From positions 1 to 7,095 of the forward strand of contig JASLFY010000177.1 in NCBI GenBank assembly GCA_030150425.1: a stretch of 7,095 bases of DNA, written 5' to 3'. This stretch comes from Yimella sp. (GTDB lineage: Bacteria; Actinomycetota; Actinomycetes; Actinomycetales; Dermatophilaceae). Below are positions 1 through 6,360 of the stretch, piece after piece; within the stretch, counting starts at the first letter, position 1; the number at the start of each line of letters is the position of its first letter. Below the pieces are notes generated by a model. The model was not told the origin of the DNA. It made no database searches and was given only the letters and a program-made list of their open reading frames with translations. The translations under genes and the position numbers were made by a program.

Positions 1-930
1 CTCGTGACGGCGGCCCGGGAGGGAAATCCCCGGGCCGTCGCCCGTCTGATCAGCCTGGTCGAGAACGCCGACCCGCGGCTGCGCGAGGTGATGACGGCGC
101 TCGCTCCGCACACCGGCGGCGCGTGGGTCATCGGACTCACCGGGTCGCCCGGCGTGGGGAAGTCGACCACCACCAGCGCGTTGGTCGGTGCCTTCCGTGC
201 CCGCGGACTGCGGGTGGGCGTGTTGGCCGTCGACCCGAGTTCGCCGTTCTCCGGCGGTGCGCTGCTCGGCGACCGGATCCGGCTGCTCGACCACGGCTCC
301 GACCCGGAGGTCTACGTCCGGTCGATGGCCTCGCGCGGTCACCTCGGCGGGCTCTCGTGGGCGGCCCCGCAGGCCGTACGTGTGTTGGACGCCGCGGGCT
401 GCGAGGTGATCCTGGTGGAGACCGTCGGGGTCGGGCAGAGCGAGGTCGAGATCGCCGGACTGGCGGACACAACCGTCGTGCTGCTCGCGCCCGGGATGGG
501 TGACGGGATCCAGGCCGCCAAGGCGGGAATCCTGGAGATCGGTGACGTGTTCGTGGTGAACAAGGCCGATCGTGACGGCGCGGACGCGACGGTGCGGGAT
601 CTGCGCCACATGATCAGTCTGGGCGACCGACCGGAGGCCGGTTCGTGGCGGCCGTCGGTGGAGAAGTTGGTCGCCGCCCACGGCGACGGTCTCGACGACG
701 TCGTCGCGGCGCTCGACAAGCACCACAGTTGGGCGCAGGGCAACGGTGAACTCGACCGACGTCGGCGGGCGCGGGCGCGTGGTGAGATCGAGCAGATCGC
801 GCTGCGGGCGTTGCGCGAACGGCTCGGTGACCCCACCGCCGGCACGAGCGTCGACGACCTGGCCGCCCAGGTGGTCGCCGGCCGGTCCGACCCGTACAGC
901 GCGGCCGACCAACTGGTCGAAAGTCTTTGA
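1..930 (+). CDS. meaB: MeaB/ArgK-type GTPase, B12-dependent acyl-CoA mutase chaperone (5' end cut by window edge)
   Basis: G3E-family P-loop GTPase that, in characterised relatives, gates adenosylcobalamin loading and protects methylmalonyl-CoA or isobutyryl-CoA mutase from inactivation in the cytoplasm. Counting from the GTG at base 4, I see Walker A GSPGVGKST at residues 47-55, the family motif DPSSPFSGGALLGDR at about 77-91, the G3 region ETVGVGQSE at 139-147, and the guanine-specificity motif NKAD at 186-189. The C-terminus ends in the usual DPYSAADQLVESL. The frame is open to base 1 (a Leu codon). Family members begin several residues before the matching LVxxAREG segment, so the true start probably lies just outside and the GTG is internal. 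The usual partners, the mutase subunits, are presumably upstream and out of view. The next gene follows after 29 bases on the same strand. The family call is firm; which mutase it serves cannot be told. Confidence 0.95.
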   Translation, partial: LVTAAREGNPRAVARLISLVENADPRLREVMTALAPHTGGAWVIGLTGSPGVGKSTTTSALVGAFRARGLRVGVLAVDPSSPFSGGALLGDRIRLLDHGSDPEVYVRSMASRGHLGGLSWAAPQAVRVLDAAGCEVILVETVGVGQSEVEIAGLADTTVVLLAPGMGDGIQAAKAGILEIGDVFVVNKADRDGADATVRDLRHMISLGDRPEAGSWRPSVEKLVAAHGDGLDDVVAALDKHHSWAQGNGELDRRRRARARGEIEQIALRALRERLGDPTAGTSVDDLAAQVVAGRSDPYSAADQLVESL

Positions 931-947
931 ACCGCAACTGAGTTCGT

Positions 948-953
948 GAGGAG
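948..953 (+). promoter_or_regulatory. Ribosome binding site of the flavoprotein gene
   Basis: GAGGAG lies six bases before the ATG at 960, in the 29-base gap after meaB. It supports that ATG over the in-frame ATG at 975. No promoter-like sequence is evident in the gap, which fits co-transcription with meaB. Confidence 0.75.
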
Positions 954-959
954 CAGCCG

Positions 960-2639
960 ATGGTGACGAAGCCGATGATCCTGCTGATCAGCGCCGAGCA
1001 CGAAGAGGTGCTGTGCGGCGAGTTTCGTCGCTACGAGCGCGACTACGACGTCGTCTGTGTGCCGACCCTCGCCGACGGGCTGCGCGCGGCGCAGCGGGTG
1101 ATCGCGTACGGCGGTCAGTTGGCGTTGGTGGCCGCCGAGTTCTCGCTCGCCGACACCCCGGGGCTGGTCGCGTTGGACTGCATCCACGCGCTCAACCCCA
1201 CGGTGAAGCGGCTGTTGCTGCTCGGGTGGGGCGAGTTCCGCGCCACCCGCACCGTCGTCCGCGAGGCGATGCAGGCCGGTCGCCTCGACGCGCCGCTGAC
1301 CGTGCCGCGCGGCGCTCGCGACGAGGAGTTCCACACCGCGATCACCGAGCTGCTGAGCGACTGGGCGTGGACCTCGTCCGGTCCGGTGATCGCCGCGGTC
1401 GAGTTGGTCGCGCCCCCTGGCGTCGCCGCGCTCGGTCGGCTGCGCGACTACTTCGACCGGCAGGGAGTGCCGACCCGCACCTCTGCCCCGGACAGTGAGG
1501 TCGGTCGCGAACTGATCGACCGCGTGCGCTCCGAGGGCCACGAGGGGGAGATCGAGTTCCCGCTGGTCAGTTCGTCGTTCGGGGGGCTGCTGCAGAATCC
1601 GAGCGTCGAGCAGATCTCGTCCTACCTCTTCGACACCTCCGTCGACATCAGCGCAGAGGTGTTCGACCTCGCGATCGTCGGAGGTGGTCCGGCCGGTCTC
1701 GCAGCATCCGTCTACGGCGCCTCCGAGGGCCTGCGCACGATCGTGCTGGATGCCGACGCGATCGGCGGCCAGGCCGGGTCGAGCTCGATGATCCGCAACT
1801 ACCTCGGCTTCCCGCGCGGCATCTCCGGCATGCGGTTGGCACAACGCGCCCGCACCCAGGCGTCCAGATTCGGCGCCGATCTGCGGTCCGGATGTCGGGT
1901 CACGCAGGTCGAGCTCGGCGGAGACGATGCACCCCACCGCTTGCAGACACCGCAGGGGGAGGTCCGCACCCGCGCGCTCCTGGTGGCCACCGGCGTGAAG
2001 TACCGGCGGCTCGGGGTCGAGTCGATCGACGCCCTGGTGGGCCTCGGCGTCTACTACGGAGCCGCGACCTCCGCGGCGCGGGAGTGCGCCGGTGGTCACG
2101 TCGTGGTCGTCGGCGGAGGCAATTCGGCCGGCCAGGCCGCCGTCCACCTCGCGAAGTTCGCCCGGATCGTCTCGATCGTCGTACGCCGGCCGGACCTGAC
2201 CGAGACCATGTCCGACTACCTGATCCGGGAGATCGAGGCCAACCCGCGGATCAAGGTCATCGGCAACGCCGAGGTGGTCGACGCCGGCGGCTCCGGACAC
2301 CTGGAGTGGGTGCGGGTCCGCAACCGTGAATCGGGGGAGGAGTTCACCAAGGAGGCATGCGGGTTGTTCCTGCTGATCGGCGCGCACCCCTGCACCGAGT
2401 TCCTCCCGGCACAGGTCGCCCGCGACGGCGCCGGCTACGTCCTCACCGGCCGCGACGTCCCGATGGACACCTGGCGCGACGGCTGTCCGCCGGCCGCACT
2501 CGAGACGACGGTGCCCGGGGTCTACGCGGTCGGCGACATCCGCTCCGGCTCGATGAAACGGGTCGCCGCGGCCAGCGGTGAGGGGGCGGCGGCGGTACCG
2601 CTGGTCCACGAACGACTCGCGGCGCTCGCCGACGCCTGA
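960..2639 (+). CDS. Pseudo-receiver / thioredoxin-fold / thioredoxin-reductase-like FAD oxidoreductase lacking CxxC
   Basis: A 559-residue cytoplasmic three-domain protein, colinear with proteins annotated as fused response regulator/thioredoxin-disulfide reductase. Residues 5-137 look like a receiver domain. Residues 142-225 resemble the glutaredoxin/thioredoxin-like middle domain of this family but contain no Cys-containing active-site motif. Residues 235-555 are a low-Mr thioredoxin-reductase-type module: FAD Rossmann motif VGGGPAG (240-246), GGQAG (269-273), ATG motif (343-345), NAD(P)H Rossmann motif VGGGNSAGQAA (384-394), and the C-terminal FAD motif VYAVGDIRSGSMKR (521-534). Where thioredoxin reductase has its redox CxxC just before the second Rossmann motif, this protein reads YYGAATSAA (365-373), so it cannot be a classical thioredoxin reductase. 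The receiver has also lost its key residues: AE for the acidic pair (12-13), E60 for the phospho-Asp, G89 for Thr/Ser and V115 for Lys. Domain calls are firm; the electron acceptor is unknown. Confidence 0.9.
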   Translation: MVTKPMILLISAEHEEVLCGEFRRYERDYDVVCVPTLADGLRAAQRVIAYGGQLALVAAEFSLADTPGLVALDCIHALNPTVKRLLLLGWGEFRATRTVVREAMQAGRLDAPLTVPRGARDEEFHTAITELLSDWAWTSSGPVIAAVELVAPPGVAALGRLRDYFDRQGVPTRTSAPDSEVGRELIDRVRSEGHEGEIEFPLVSSSFGGLLQNPSVEQISSYLFDTSVDISAEVFDLAIVGGGPAGLAASVYGASEGLRTIVLDADAIGGQAGSSSMIRNYLGFPRGISGMRLAQRARTQASRFGADLRSGCRVTQVELGGDDAPHRLQTPQGEVRTRALLVATGVKYRRLGVESIDALVGLGVYYGAATSAARECAGGHVVVVGGGNSAGQAAVHLAKFARIVSIVVRRPDLTETMSDYLIREIEANPRIKVIGNAEVVDAGGSGHLEWVRVRNRESGEEFTKEACGLFLLIGAHPCTEFLPAQVARDGAGYVLTGRDVPMDTWRDGCPPAALETTVPGVYAVGDIRSGSMKRVAAASGEGAAAVPLVHERLAALADA

Positions 2640-2642
2640 ACG

Positions 2643-3773
2643 TCAGCCGGTCAGCGAGAGGTCGGCGGCGTCCGGTGCGGTGCCGTCGGTGACCGGCGTT
2701 GTTTCTCTGGTGTCGTCGACGAGCGGTCCGGATCCCCAGCGGGGCGGGTCCGGGAACTGGGTCCGCAGCACCGGCGCCACCTCGCCGGCGAACAGTTCAA
2801 GAGTCTCGCGATGGTCCGCCTCGCTGATGCCTTGTGCGTCGGCGCTCACGTGCAGGACGCTGTGGCCGAAACGCTCGTGGTAGCGCCCGATCTTCTCCAG
2901 TACCTGCTGTGGACTGCCGATGAGTGCGGAGCTGCGCGCCACGTAGTCGTCGAGGTCGGTGAACACCGGGGCGACGCCGAGCCGCCGCTGCGCGGCGAGG
3001 TAGCCCGCGTACGCCGGGGCGAACAGTGTCCGGGCATCCTGCGACCGGGGGCGCACGGCGACGCCCGCGGAACCCGCGCCCACGGTGAGCTGTGCGGGGT
3101 CGTGACCGTGGTACTCCCAACGCTGCCGGTAGTGGTTGATGAGCTCGGCGTACGGCTCGATCGGGTTGGTGACGTTCGCCGAGAACAGCGGGTCGCCGTA
3201 ACGAGCCGCGAGATCCACCGACTCGCGGCTGGTGGCGCTGCCGTGCCAGATCCGGATCGGCTGTTGGTAGGGCCGCGGCCACACCTCTGCGTCCTGGAGC
3301 GGTGGGCGGAAGCGCGTGGCCGCGGTGACCGTGTGCTGTTGCCAGAGCGCGCGGAACACCTCGTACGACTCGGCGTTGCGCGCCCATTGGTCCTGCGGGG
3401 TGACCGCGAACAACTCCCGTTGCGCGCTGCCGTTGCCCTTGCCGATGATCAGTTCCAGCCGCCCGCCGCTGAGGTGGTCGAGGGTCGCGTAGTCCTCGTA
3501 GGCCCGGACCGGGTCGAGCAGGCTCAACGTCGTGACGGCCGTGAACAACCGGATCCGCTCGGTCCTCGCCGCGAGGTGGGAGAGCATCACGGTGGGTGCC
3601 GAGGAGATGAACGGTCGCTCGTGGCGCTCGCCCGCCCCGAAACCGTCCAGACCGACGGCCTCGGTGTGTTCGGCTGCCCGTACGACCTGCTGGAAGCGTT
3701 CGTGGGTGGACACCTGCCGACCGGTCACCGGGTCGGGCGCGTGGACGATCAGGCTGATCGCGATGGTCCTCAT
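2643..3773 (-). CDS. Luciferase-like (LLM class) flavin-dependent oxidoreductase
   Basis: A 376-residue member of the bacterial luciferase-like TIM-barrel family, whose members usually use reduced FMN and O2 to oxidise small molecules. Visible landmarks are the N-terminal strand and helix with AAEHTEAVGLDGFGAGERH (33-51), the strongly conserved DPVRAYEDYATLDHLSGGRL block (87-106) followed by IIGKGN (109-114), and the C-terminal family motif GSPQQVLEKIGRYHERFG (286-303). Length is normal for the family except for a Pro/Asp/Thr-rich, probably disordered tail from about residue 339. The ATG overlaps the DUF1684 stop codon in a 4-base ATGA, and no clear Shine-Dalgarno precedes it, so translation is probably coupled. 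It is last in the visible transporter operon, suggesting it acts on the imported compound. No FMN reductase gene is visible to supply FMNH2. Family certain, substrate unknown; an F420-dependent member cannot be fully excluded. Confidence 0.92.
   Translation of the reverse strand: MRTIAISLIVHAPDPVTGRQVSTHERFQQVVRAAEHTEAVGLDGFGAGERHERPFISSAPTVMLSHLAARTERIRLFTAVTTLSLLDPVRAYEDYATLDHLSGGRLELIIGKGNGSAQRELFAVTPQDQWARNAESYEVFRALWQQHTVTAATRFRPPLQDAEVWPRPYQQPIRIWHGSATSRESVDLAARYGDPLFSANVTNPIEPYAELINHYRQRWEYHGHDPAQLTVGAGSAGVAVRPRSQDARTLFAPAYAGYLAAQRRLGVAPVFTDLDDYVARSSALIGSPQQVLEKIGRYHERFGHSVLHVSADAQGISEADHRETLELFAGEVAPVLRTQFPDPPRWGSGPLVDDTRETTPVTDGTAPDAADLSLTG
2646..2708 (+). terminator. Possible plus-strand intrinsic terminator inside the 3' end of the convergent gene
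   Basis: A perfect 8-base inverted repeat, GCCGGTCA (2646-2653) and TGACCGGC (2690-2697), encloses a second stem, 2662-2670 with 2681-2689, that includes some G-U pairs. An 8-base bulge (2654-2661) separates the two stems. Bases 2698-2708 (GTTGTTTCTCT) are unusually T-rich for this DNA. On the plus strand this has the shape of a terminator for the meaB-flavoprotein transcript, starting seven bases after the stop codon. The G-U pairs of the inner stem would be A-C mismatches in the opposite RNA, and no T-tract follows on that side. The T run is interrupted and the area is coding on the minus strand, so the call is tentative. Confidence 0.4.
3770..3773 (-). other. ATGA start/stop overlap coupling DUF1684 and monooxygenase translation
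   Basis: On the minus strand the TGA of the DUF1684 gene and the ATG of the monooxygenase share bases as ATGA. The sequence just before the ATG is GC-rich without an AGGAG-like site, which suggests that ribosomes finishing DUF1684 restart here. Confidence 0.75.
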
Positions 3774-4576
3774 CCCGCGACCCGTTCGGGGTCGGCGGCG
3801 TCCGGCAGTCGCTCACCGGCGGTGACCGCGATCGGCAGCCGATTCTCCAACGGCGGGTAGGGGCACGTCGCGTGCGGCGTGTAGGCGCACGGCAGGTTCA
3901 CCGCCCGGTTGAAGTCGAGGACGACCTCGCCCGCCGTGGGTGCCTGTACCGACAGGGACCGTACAGCCGGATGCGTGGTGACACCGGCCGACTCGTCCGT
4001 GAACAGCACCAGCAGGTCACCGTCTCGGTGTCCGGGGAAGGCGGTGAGCGAGAAGGGTCGACCGTCGACCTCGAAGCTGATCTCACCGACCGCCTCGTAG
4101 ACGTGCTCCAGACCTTCGACCGCTGCGCCGACGGTGGTCGGCCTGGGCTTGACGAACCAGGAGAAGTAGCCGGTCAGCACCCATTCGCGCCGGGCCGGGA
4201 AGACCGGGGTTCCGGTGAACGCCGTACGCAGCGGATTGCGGGGGTCGCGCGGGCGCAGGATGTCGAAGCCACCGCGTTTGGCGACCTCCAGGGCGAGGTC
4301 GCCGCTGGTGACCGTCACCCCACCGCGCTCCGGCAGGACGCCGAAATCGTGCCGGCCGGCGATCGTCTCCCCGTCGAGGTCGAGTGACTCGTCCGGGGCC
4401 AGGTCGACCCGCACACCGGTCGAGGTGCTGCTCCACTCACCGGGTGCGTCCGGGAAGCGGGTGGGTGTGGCGCCCAGGAAGTTGAGGCTGGTCACGGCGA
4501 GGAAGCCGTGTGGTGCGGCGAGCGCGGACTCGTGGTCGGCGTGCCAGTCCGTCCACTGCTGCTCGAAGGTGGTCAT
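3770..4576 (-). CDS. DUF1684 domain-containing protein
   Basis: A 268-residue soluble protein with no signal peptide or membrane segment. It matches the DUF1684 family, for which I know no established biochemical function. The most telling part is the C-terminal signature LDFNRAVNLPCAYTP (220-234) followed by HATCPYPP (235-242) and ENRLPI (244-249), preceded by LFTDESAGVTTHP (191-203). The N-terminus has the typical aromatic-rich helix (WTDWHADHE, 8-16), then GFLAVTSLNFLG (24-35). A central RPRDPRNPLRTAF segment (108-120) precedes the strand-rich half. Two cysteines (C230 and C238) and several Tyr, Asn and Arg residues sit in the signature and could form an active or binding site, but that is inference. 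Length is near the family norm. It lies 24 bases after the binding-protein gene and overlaps the monooxygenase start by four bases, so a role in metabolism of the imported compound is plausible. Confidence 0.88.
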   Translation of the reverse strand: MTTFEQQWTDWHADHESALAAPHGFLAVTSLNFLGATPTRFPDAPGEWSSTSTGVRVDLAPDESLDLDGETIAGRHDFGVLPERGGVTVTSGDLALEVAKRGGFDILRPRDPRNPLRTAFTGTPVFPARREWVLTGYFSWFVKPRPTTVGAAVEGLEHVYEAVGEISFEVDGRPFSLTAFPGHRDGDLLVLFTDESAGVTTHPAVRSLSVQAPTAGEVVLDFNRAVNLPCAYTPHATCPYPPLENRLPIAVTAGERLPDAADPERVAG

Positions 4577-4582
4577 CGCGTT

Positions 4583-4588
4583 CTCCTT
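4583..4588 (-). promoter_or_regulatory. Ribosome binding site of the DUF1684 gene
   Basis: On the minus strand AAGGAG lies six bases before the ATG at 4576, within the 24-base gap after the binding-protein stop codon. It fixes the start of the DUF1684 gene. Confidence 0.8.
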
Positions 4589-4600
4589 CGGTGGGACGTG

Positions 4601-5551
4601 TCAGAACGTCGGGGTGGGGTTGATGCGGGACTTGTCGATCACCGAGTCGGCCACGTTCCACTTGGCGAACAGCTCCGCGTACGTGCCGTCGGCGATGAGG
4701 TCGTTCACCGCGGCGCTGAGGGCGGGGGCGAGCGGCGAGCCCTTCGCGGTGACGAAGCCCACCGGAGTCGTGGTGGTCTGGCCGAGATACCGGGTGCCCG
4801 GCAGCTTCTTCACCAGGACCTTCAGGCTGAGCGTCGGGCCGAAGTAGACGTCGACCTTGCCGTTCTGCAGTCCGAGGTAGATGGGTGCGGTGTCGGCGAA
4901 GTACTGCACGGAGTAGGGCTTCTTGCCGGCCGCAGCGCACTTGTCTTTGCTGGACTCCAGCAGCTTCTGGAACGTCGTCCCCGGCGACGTCGCGATCTTC
5001 AGTCCGCAGACGTCGAGCAACGACTTCACCGCGGTGACCTTCACGTCCTTGCTGCCGACGAAGGACTGGCCGTCGTTGAGGTAGGTCGCGAAGTCGACGA
5101 TCTTGAGTCGGTCCTTGGTCACACCGAAGTTGGCCTGTCCGACCTGGTACTTCCCGCTCTGCACGCCGGGAACGATGGTCTGGAAGGTGCCGGTCTCGGG
5201 CTGGAAGGTGATCCCGAGCTTCTGGGCGACCGCCGCGCGGATGTCGAGGTCCAGCCCGACCTCCTTGCCACCCTGCACGCCGGCGTGCGGCAGGCCGGAG
5301 GTGCCGGTCACCTGGGTGACGCCCAAGGTGATCCGGTTGCTGCTGCGGACCTGCGCGGGCAACTTCGCCCGGGCTGCCGGGTCGACGCTGACGTCGGCCG
5401 CAGCCGCGGCCGAGTGTGCCGGTGCACCGCCGGCGGACCCACCACCGGATCCGCCCGAATCGCCGGACGAGGAGCCGCACGCGGCGAGGGGGACGGTCAG
5501 GGCGACGGTCGCAGCCAGCAGGGCGATCGGGCGGAGAGTGTTGTTCGTCAT
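4601..5551 (-). CDS. ABC transporter substrate-binding lipoprotein, polar amino acid type (SBP_bac_3 family)
   Basis: A 316-residue extracytoplasmic solute-binding protein that would deliver ligand to the neighbouring permease. The N-terminus is a lipoprotein signal: Arg7, a hydrophobic stretch (8-21) and a lipobox LAAC (22-25) with lipidated Cys25. A Gly/Ser/Ala-rich linker (26-53) probably serves as a flexible tether. The two-lobed fold begins near RITLGVTQ (73-80); EVGLDLDIRAAVAQKLG (97-113) is the family block that follows the first strand. TKDRLKIVDF (145-154) carries the Arg (R148) that binds the ligand alpha-carboxylate in this family. C182 and C205 are probably a disulfide. The matching second-lobe motif reads VDVYFGPTL (233-241), with Pro239 where many amino-acid binders have the Asp that holds the ammonium group. 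It is followed after 24 bases by DUF1684 and preceded by the ATPase gene 26 bases away. Family certain, ligand unknown. Confidence 0.93.
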   Translation of the reverse strand: MTNNTLRPIALLAATVALTVPLAACGSSSGDSGGSGGGSAGGAPAHSAAAAADVSVDPAARAKLPAQVRSSNRITLGVTQVTGTSGLPHAGVQGGKEVGLDLDIRAAVAQKLGITFQPETGTFQTIVPGVQSGKYQVGQANFGVTKDRLKIVDFATYLNDGQSFVGSKDVKVTAVKSLLDVCGLKIATSPGTTFQKLLESSKDKCAAAGKKPYSVQYFADTAPIYLGLQNGKVDVYFGPTLSLKVLVKKLPGTRYLGQTTTTPVGFVTAKGSPLAPALSAAVNDLIADGTYAELFAKWNVADSVIDKSRINPTPTF

Positions 5552-5558
5552 GGCTGTT

Positions 5559-5565
5559 CTTCTTT
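5559..5565 (-). promoter_or_regulatory. Weak ribosome binding site of the binding-protein gene
   Basis: On the minus strand AAAGAAG lies seven bases before the ATG at 5551. It is the only purine-rich stretch at a suitable distance and a weaker match than the sites before the neighbouring genes. Confidence 0.5.
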
Positions 5566-5577
5566 CGGGAGAGGGAG

Positions 5578-6360
5578 TCAGAGCACCGCGGCCACGAAGG
5601 CCCGGGCACGTTCGTTGTCGGTGGAGCCGAGGACCTCGGCGGGGGTGCCGGCGGCGGCCACCCGTCCGTCGTCGAGGAAGACGAGTTGGTCGGCGACCTC
5701 GCGGGCGAAGCCGATCTCGTGGGTGACGATGACCAGGGTGATCCCGGTGGTCGCGAGTTCCTTGATGACGGCGAGCACCTCGCCGACGAGCTCGGGGTCG
5801 AGCGCACTGGTGGGCTCGTCGAAGAGGATCAACCGCGGATCGGTGGCCAGGGCGCGGGCGATCGCCACCCGCTGTTGTTGTCCGCCGGACAGATGCGCGG
5901 GGTAGGTGTCGTCGCGGCCGGCGAGACCGACCCGGCCGAGCAACCGGGCGGCGGTCTGCCGGGCCTGCGTCGCCGGCACGCCGGCGGCCAGCTGGCCCTC
6001 CATGACGTTCTGCGCGGCCGTGCGGTGGCCGAACAGGTTGAACTGTTGGAAGACCATGCCGATCCCGGCCCGCTGCCGGGCGATGTCCCGCGCTGAGCGC
6101 TCGCGGAGCCGGTCGCCGTCGGGGCGGTACCCGATGACCTCCCCGTCGACCTCGACGTAGCCGCCGTCGGGACGCTCGAGGTGGTTGATGCAGCGCAGCA
6201 GGGTGGATTTCCCCGACCCGGACGGACCGATGATCGCCGTGACGCTGCCGGCCGGGAGGTCGAGGTCCACGCCGCGCAGGACCTCGCGCGCTCCGTACGA
6301 CTTGCGCAGGTTGCGGATCCGTACGCCGGCGCTCACGGCCGTACTCACGTCCGTGTTCAC
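5578..6360 (-). CDS. ABC transporter ATP-binding protein, polar amino acid type
   Basis: A 260-residue cytoplasmic ATPase that powers the importer formed with the adjacent permease and binding protein. Counted from the GTG at 6360, it shows Walker A GPSGSGKST (45-53), the Q-loop FQQFNLF (104-110), the signature LSGGQQQR (157-164), Walker B with D-loop LILFDEPTSALD (177-188) and the H-loop histidine in THE (His214). The FNLF next to the Q-loop and overall length match the GlnQ/HisP/TcyN branch. The frame stays open to a GTG at 6417, but I chose 6360: a perfect GGAGG precedes it by seven bases, it overlaps the permease stop as GTGA, and the family's alignable start (VRIRNLRKSYG) comes soon after. 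The longer version would add 19 unconserved residues inside the permease gene. The binding-protein gene follows after 26 bases. Confidence 0.95.
   Translation of the reverse strand: MNTDVSTAVSAGVRIRNLRKSYGAREVLRGVDLDLPAGSVTAIIGPSGSGKSTLLRCINHLERPDGGYVEVDGEVIGYRPDGDRLRERSARDIARQRAGIGMVFQQFNLFGHRTAAQNVMEGQLAAGVPATQARQTAARLLGRVGLAGRDDTYPAHLSGGQQQRVAIARALATDPRLILFDEPTSALDPELVGEVLAVIKELATTGITLVIVTHEIGFAREVADQLVFLDDGRVAAAGTPAEVLGSTDNERARAFVAAVL
6357..6360 (-). other. GTGA overlap coupling permease and ATPase translation
   Basis: On the minus strand the permease TGA and the ATPase GTG start share bases as GTGA. With the strong site just upstream, this keeps the two transporter subunits translated together. 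Confidence 0.8.

Noticed and set aside
4..6. GTG at base 4 as the true meaB start
   Set aside because: The frame continues to the window edge and the family normally has several more residues before the AREG segment, so the gene is more likely cut by the window.
339..2609. A 756-codon open frame on the minus strand opposite meaB and the flavoprotein gene
   Set aside because: Its translation is low in complexity, rich in Arg/Gly/Ala/Asp and matches no family, while the plus-strand frames show full sets of conserved motifs. Long antisense open frames are common in GC-rich coding DNA.
2631..2644. Small hairpin GACG...CGTC across the convergent stop codons as a bidirectional terminator
   Set aside because: The stem is only four base pairs with no T-tract on either side, so it is too weak to call.
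2811..3860. A 349-codon plus-strand frame opposite the monooxygenase
   Set aside because: The minus-strand frame has all the luciferase-family motifs, while this one reads as a mirror of that gene without any of its own.
4577..5577. Riboswitch or attenuator (for example SAM or T-box type) ahead of the binding-protein or DUF1684 genes
   Set aside because: The gaps are only 24 and 26 bases and hold little beyond ribosome binding sites. Any leader element would be upstream of the permease, outside the window.
4437..5807. A 456-codon minus-strand frame crossing the ATPase, binding-protein and DUF1684 genes
   Set aside because: It is an out-of-frame reading of three genes with clear family motifs; its Arg/Pro-rich product looks like a frame-shifted GC-rich translation.
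4508..5905. A 465-codon plus-strand open frame opposite DUF1684, the binding protein and the ATPase
   Set aside because: It has no recognisable motif and spans three well-supported genes on the other strand. It is a codon-bias shadow.
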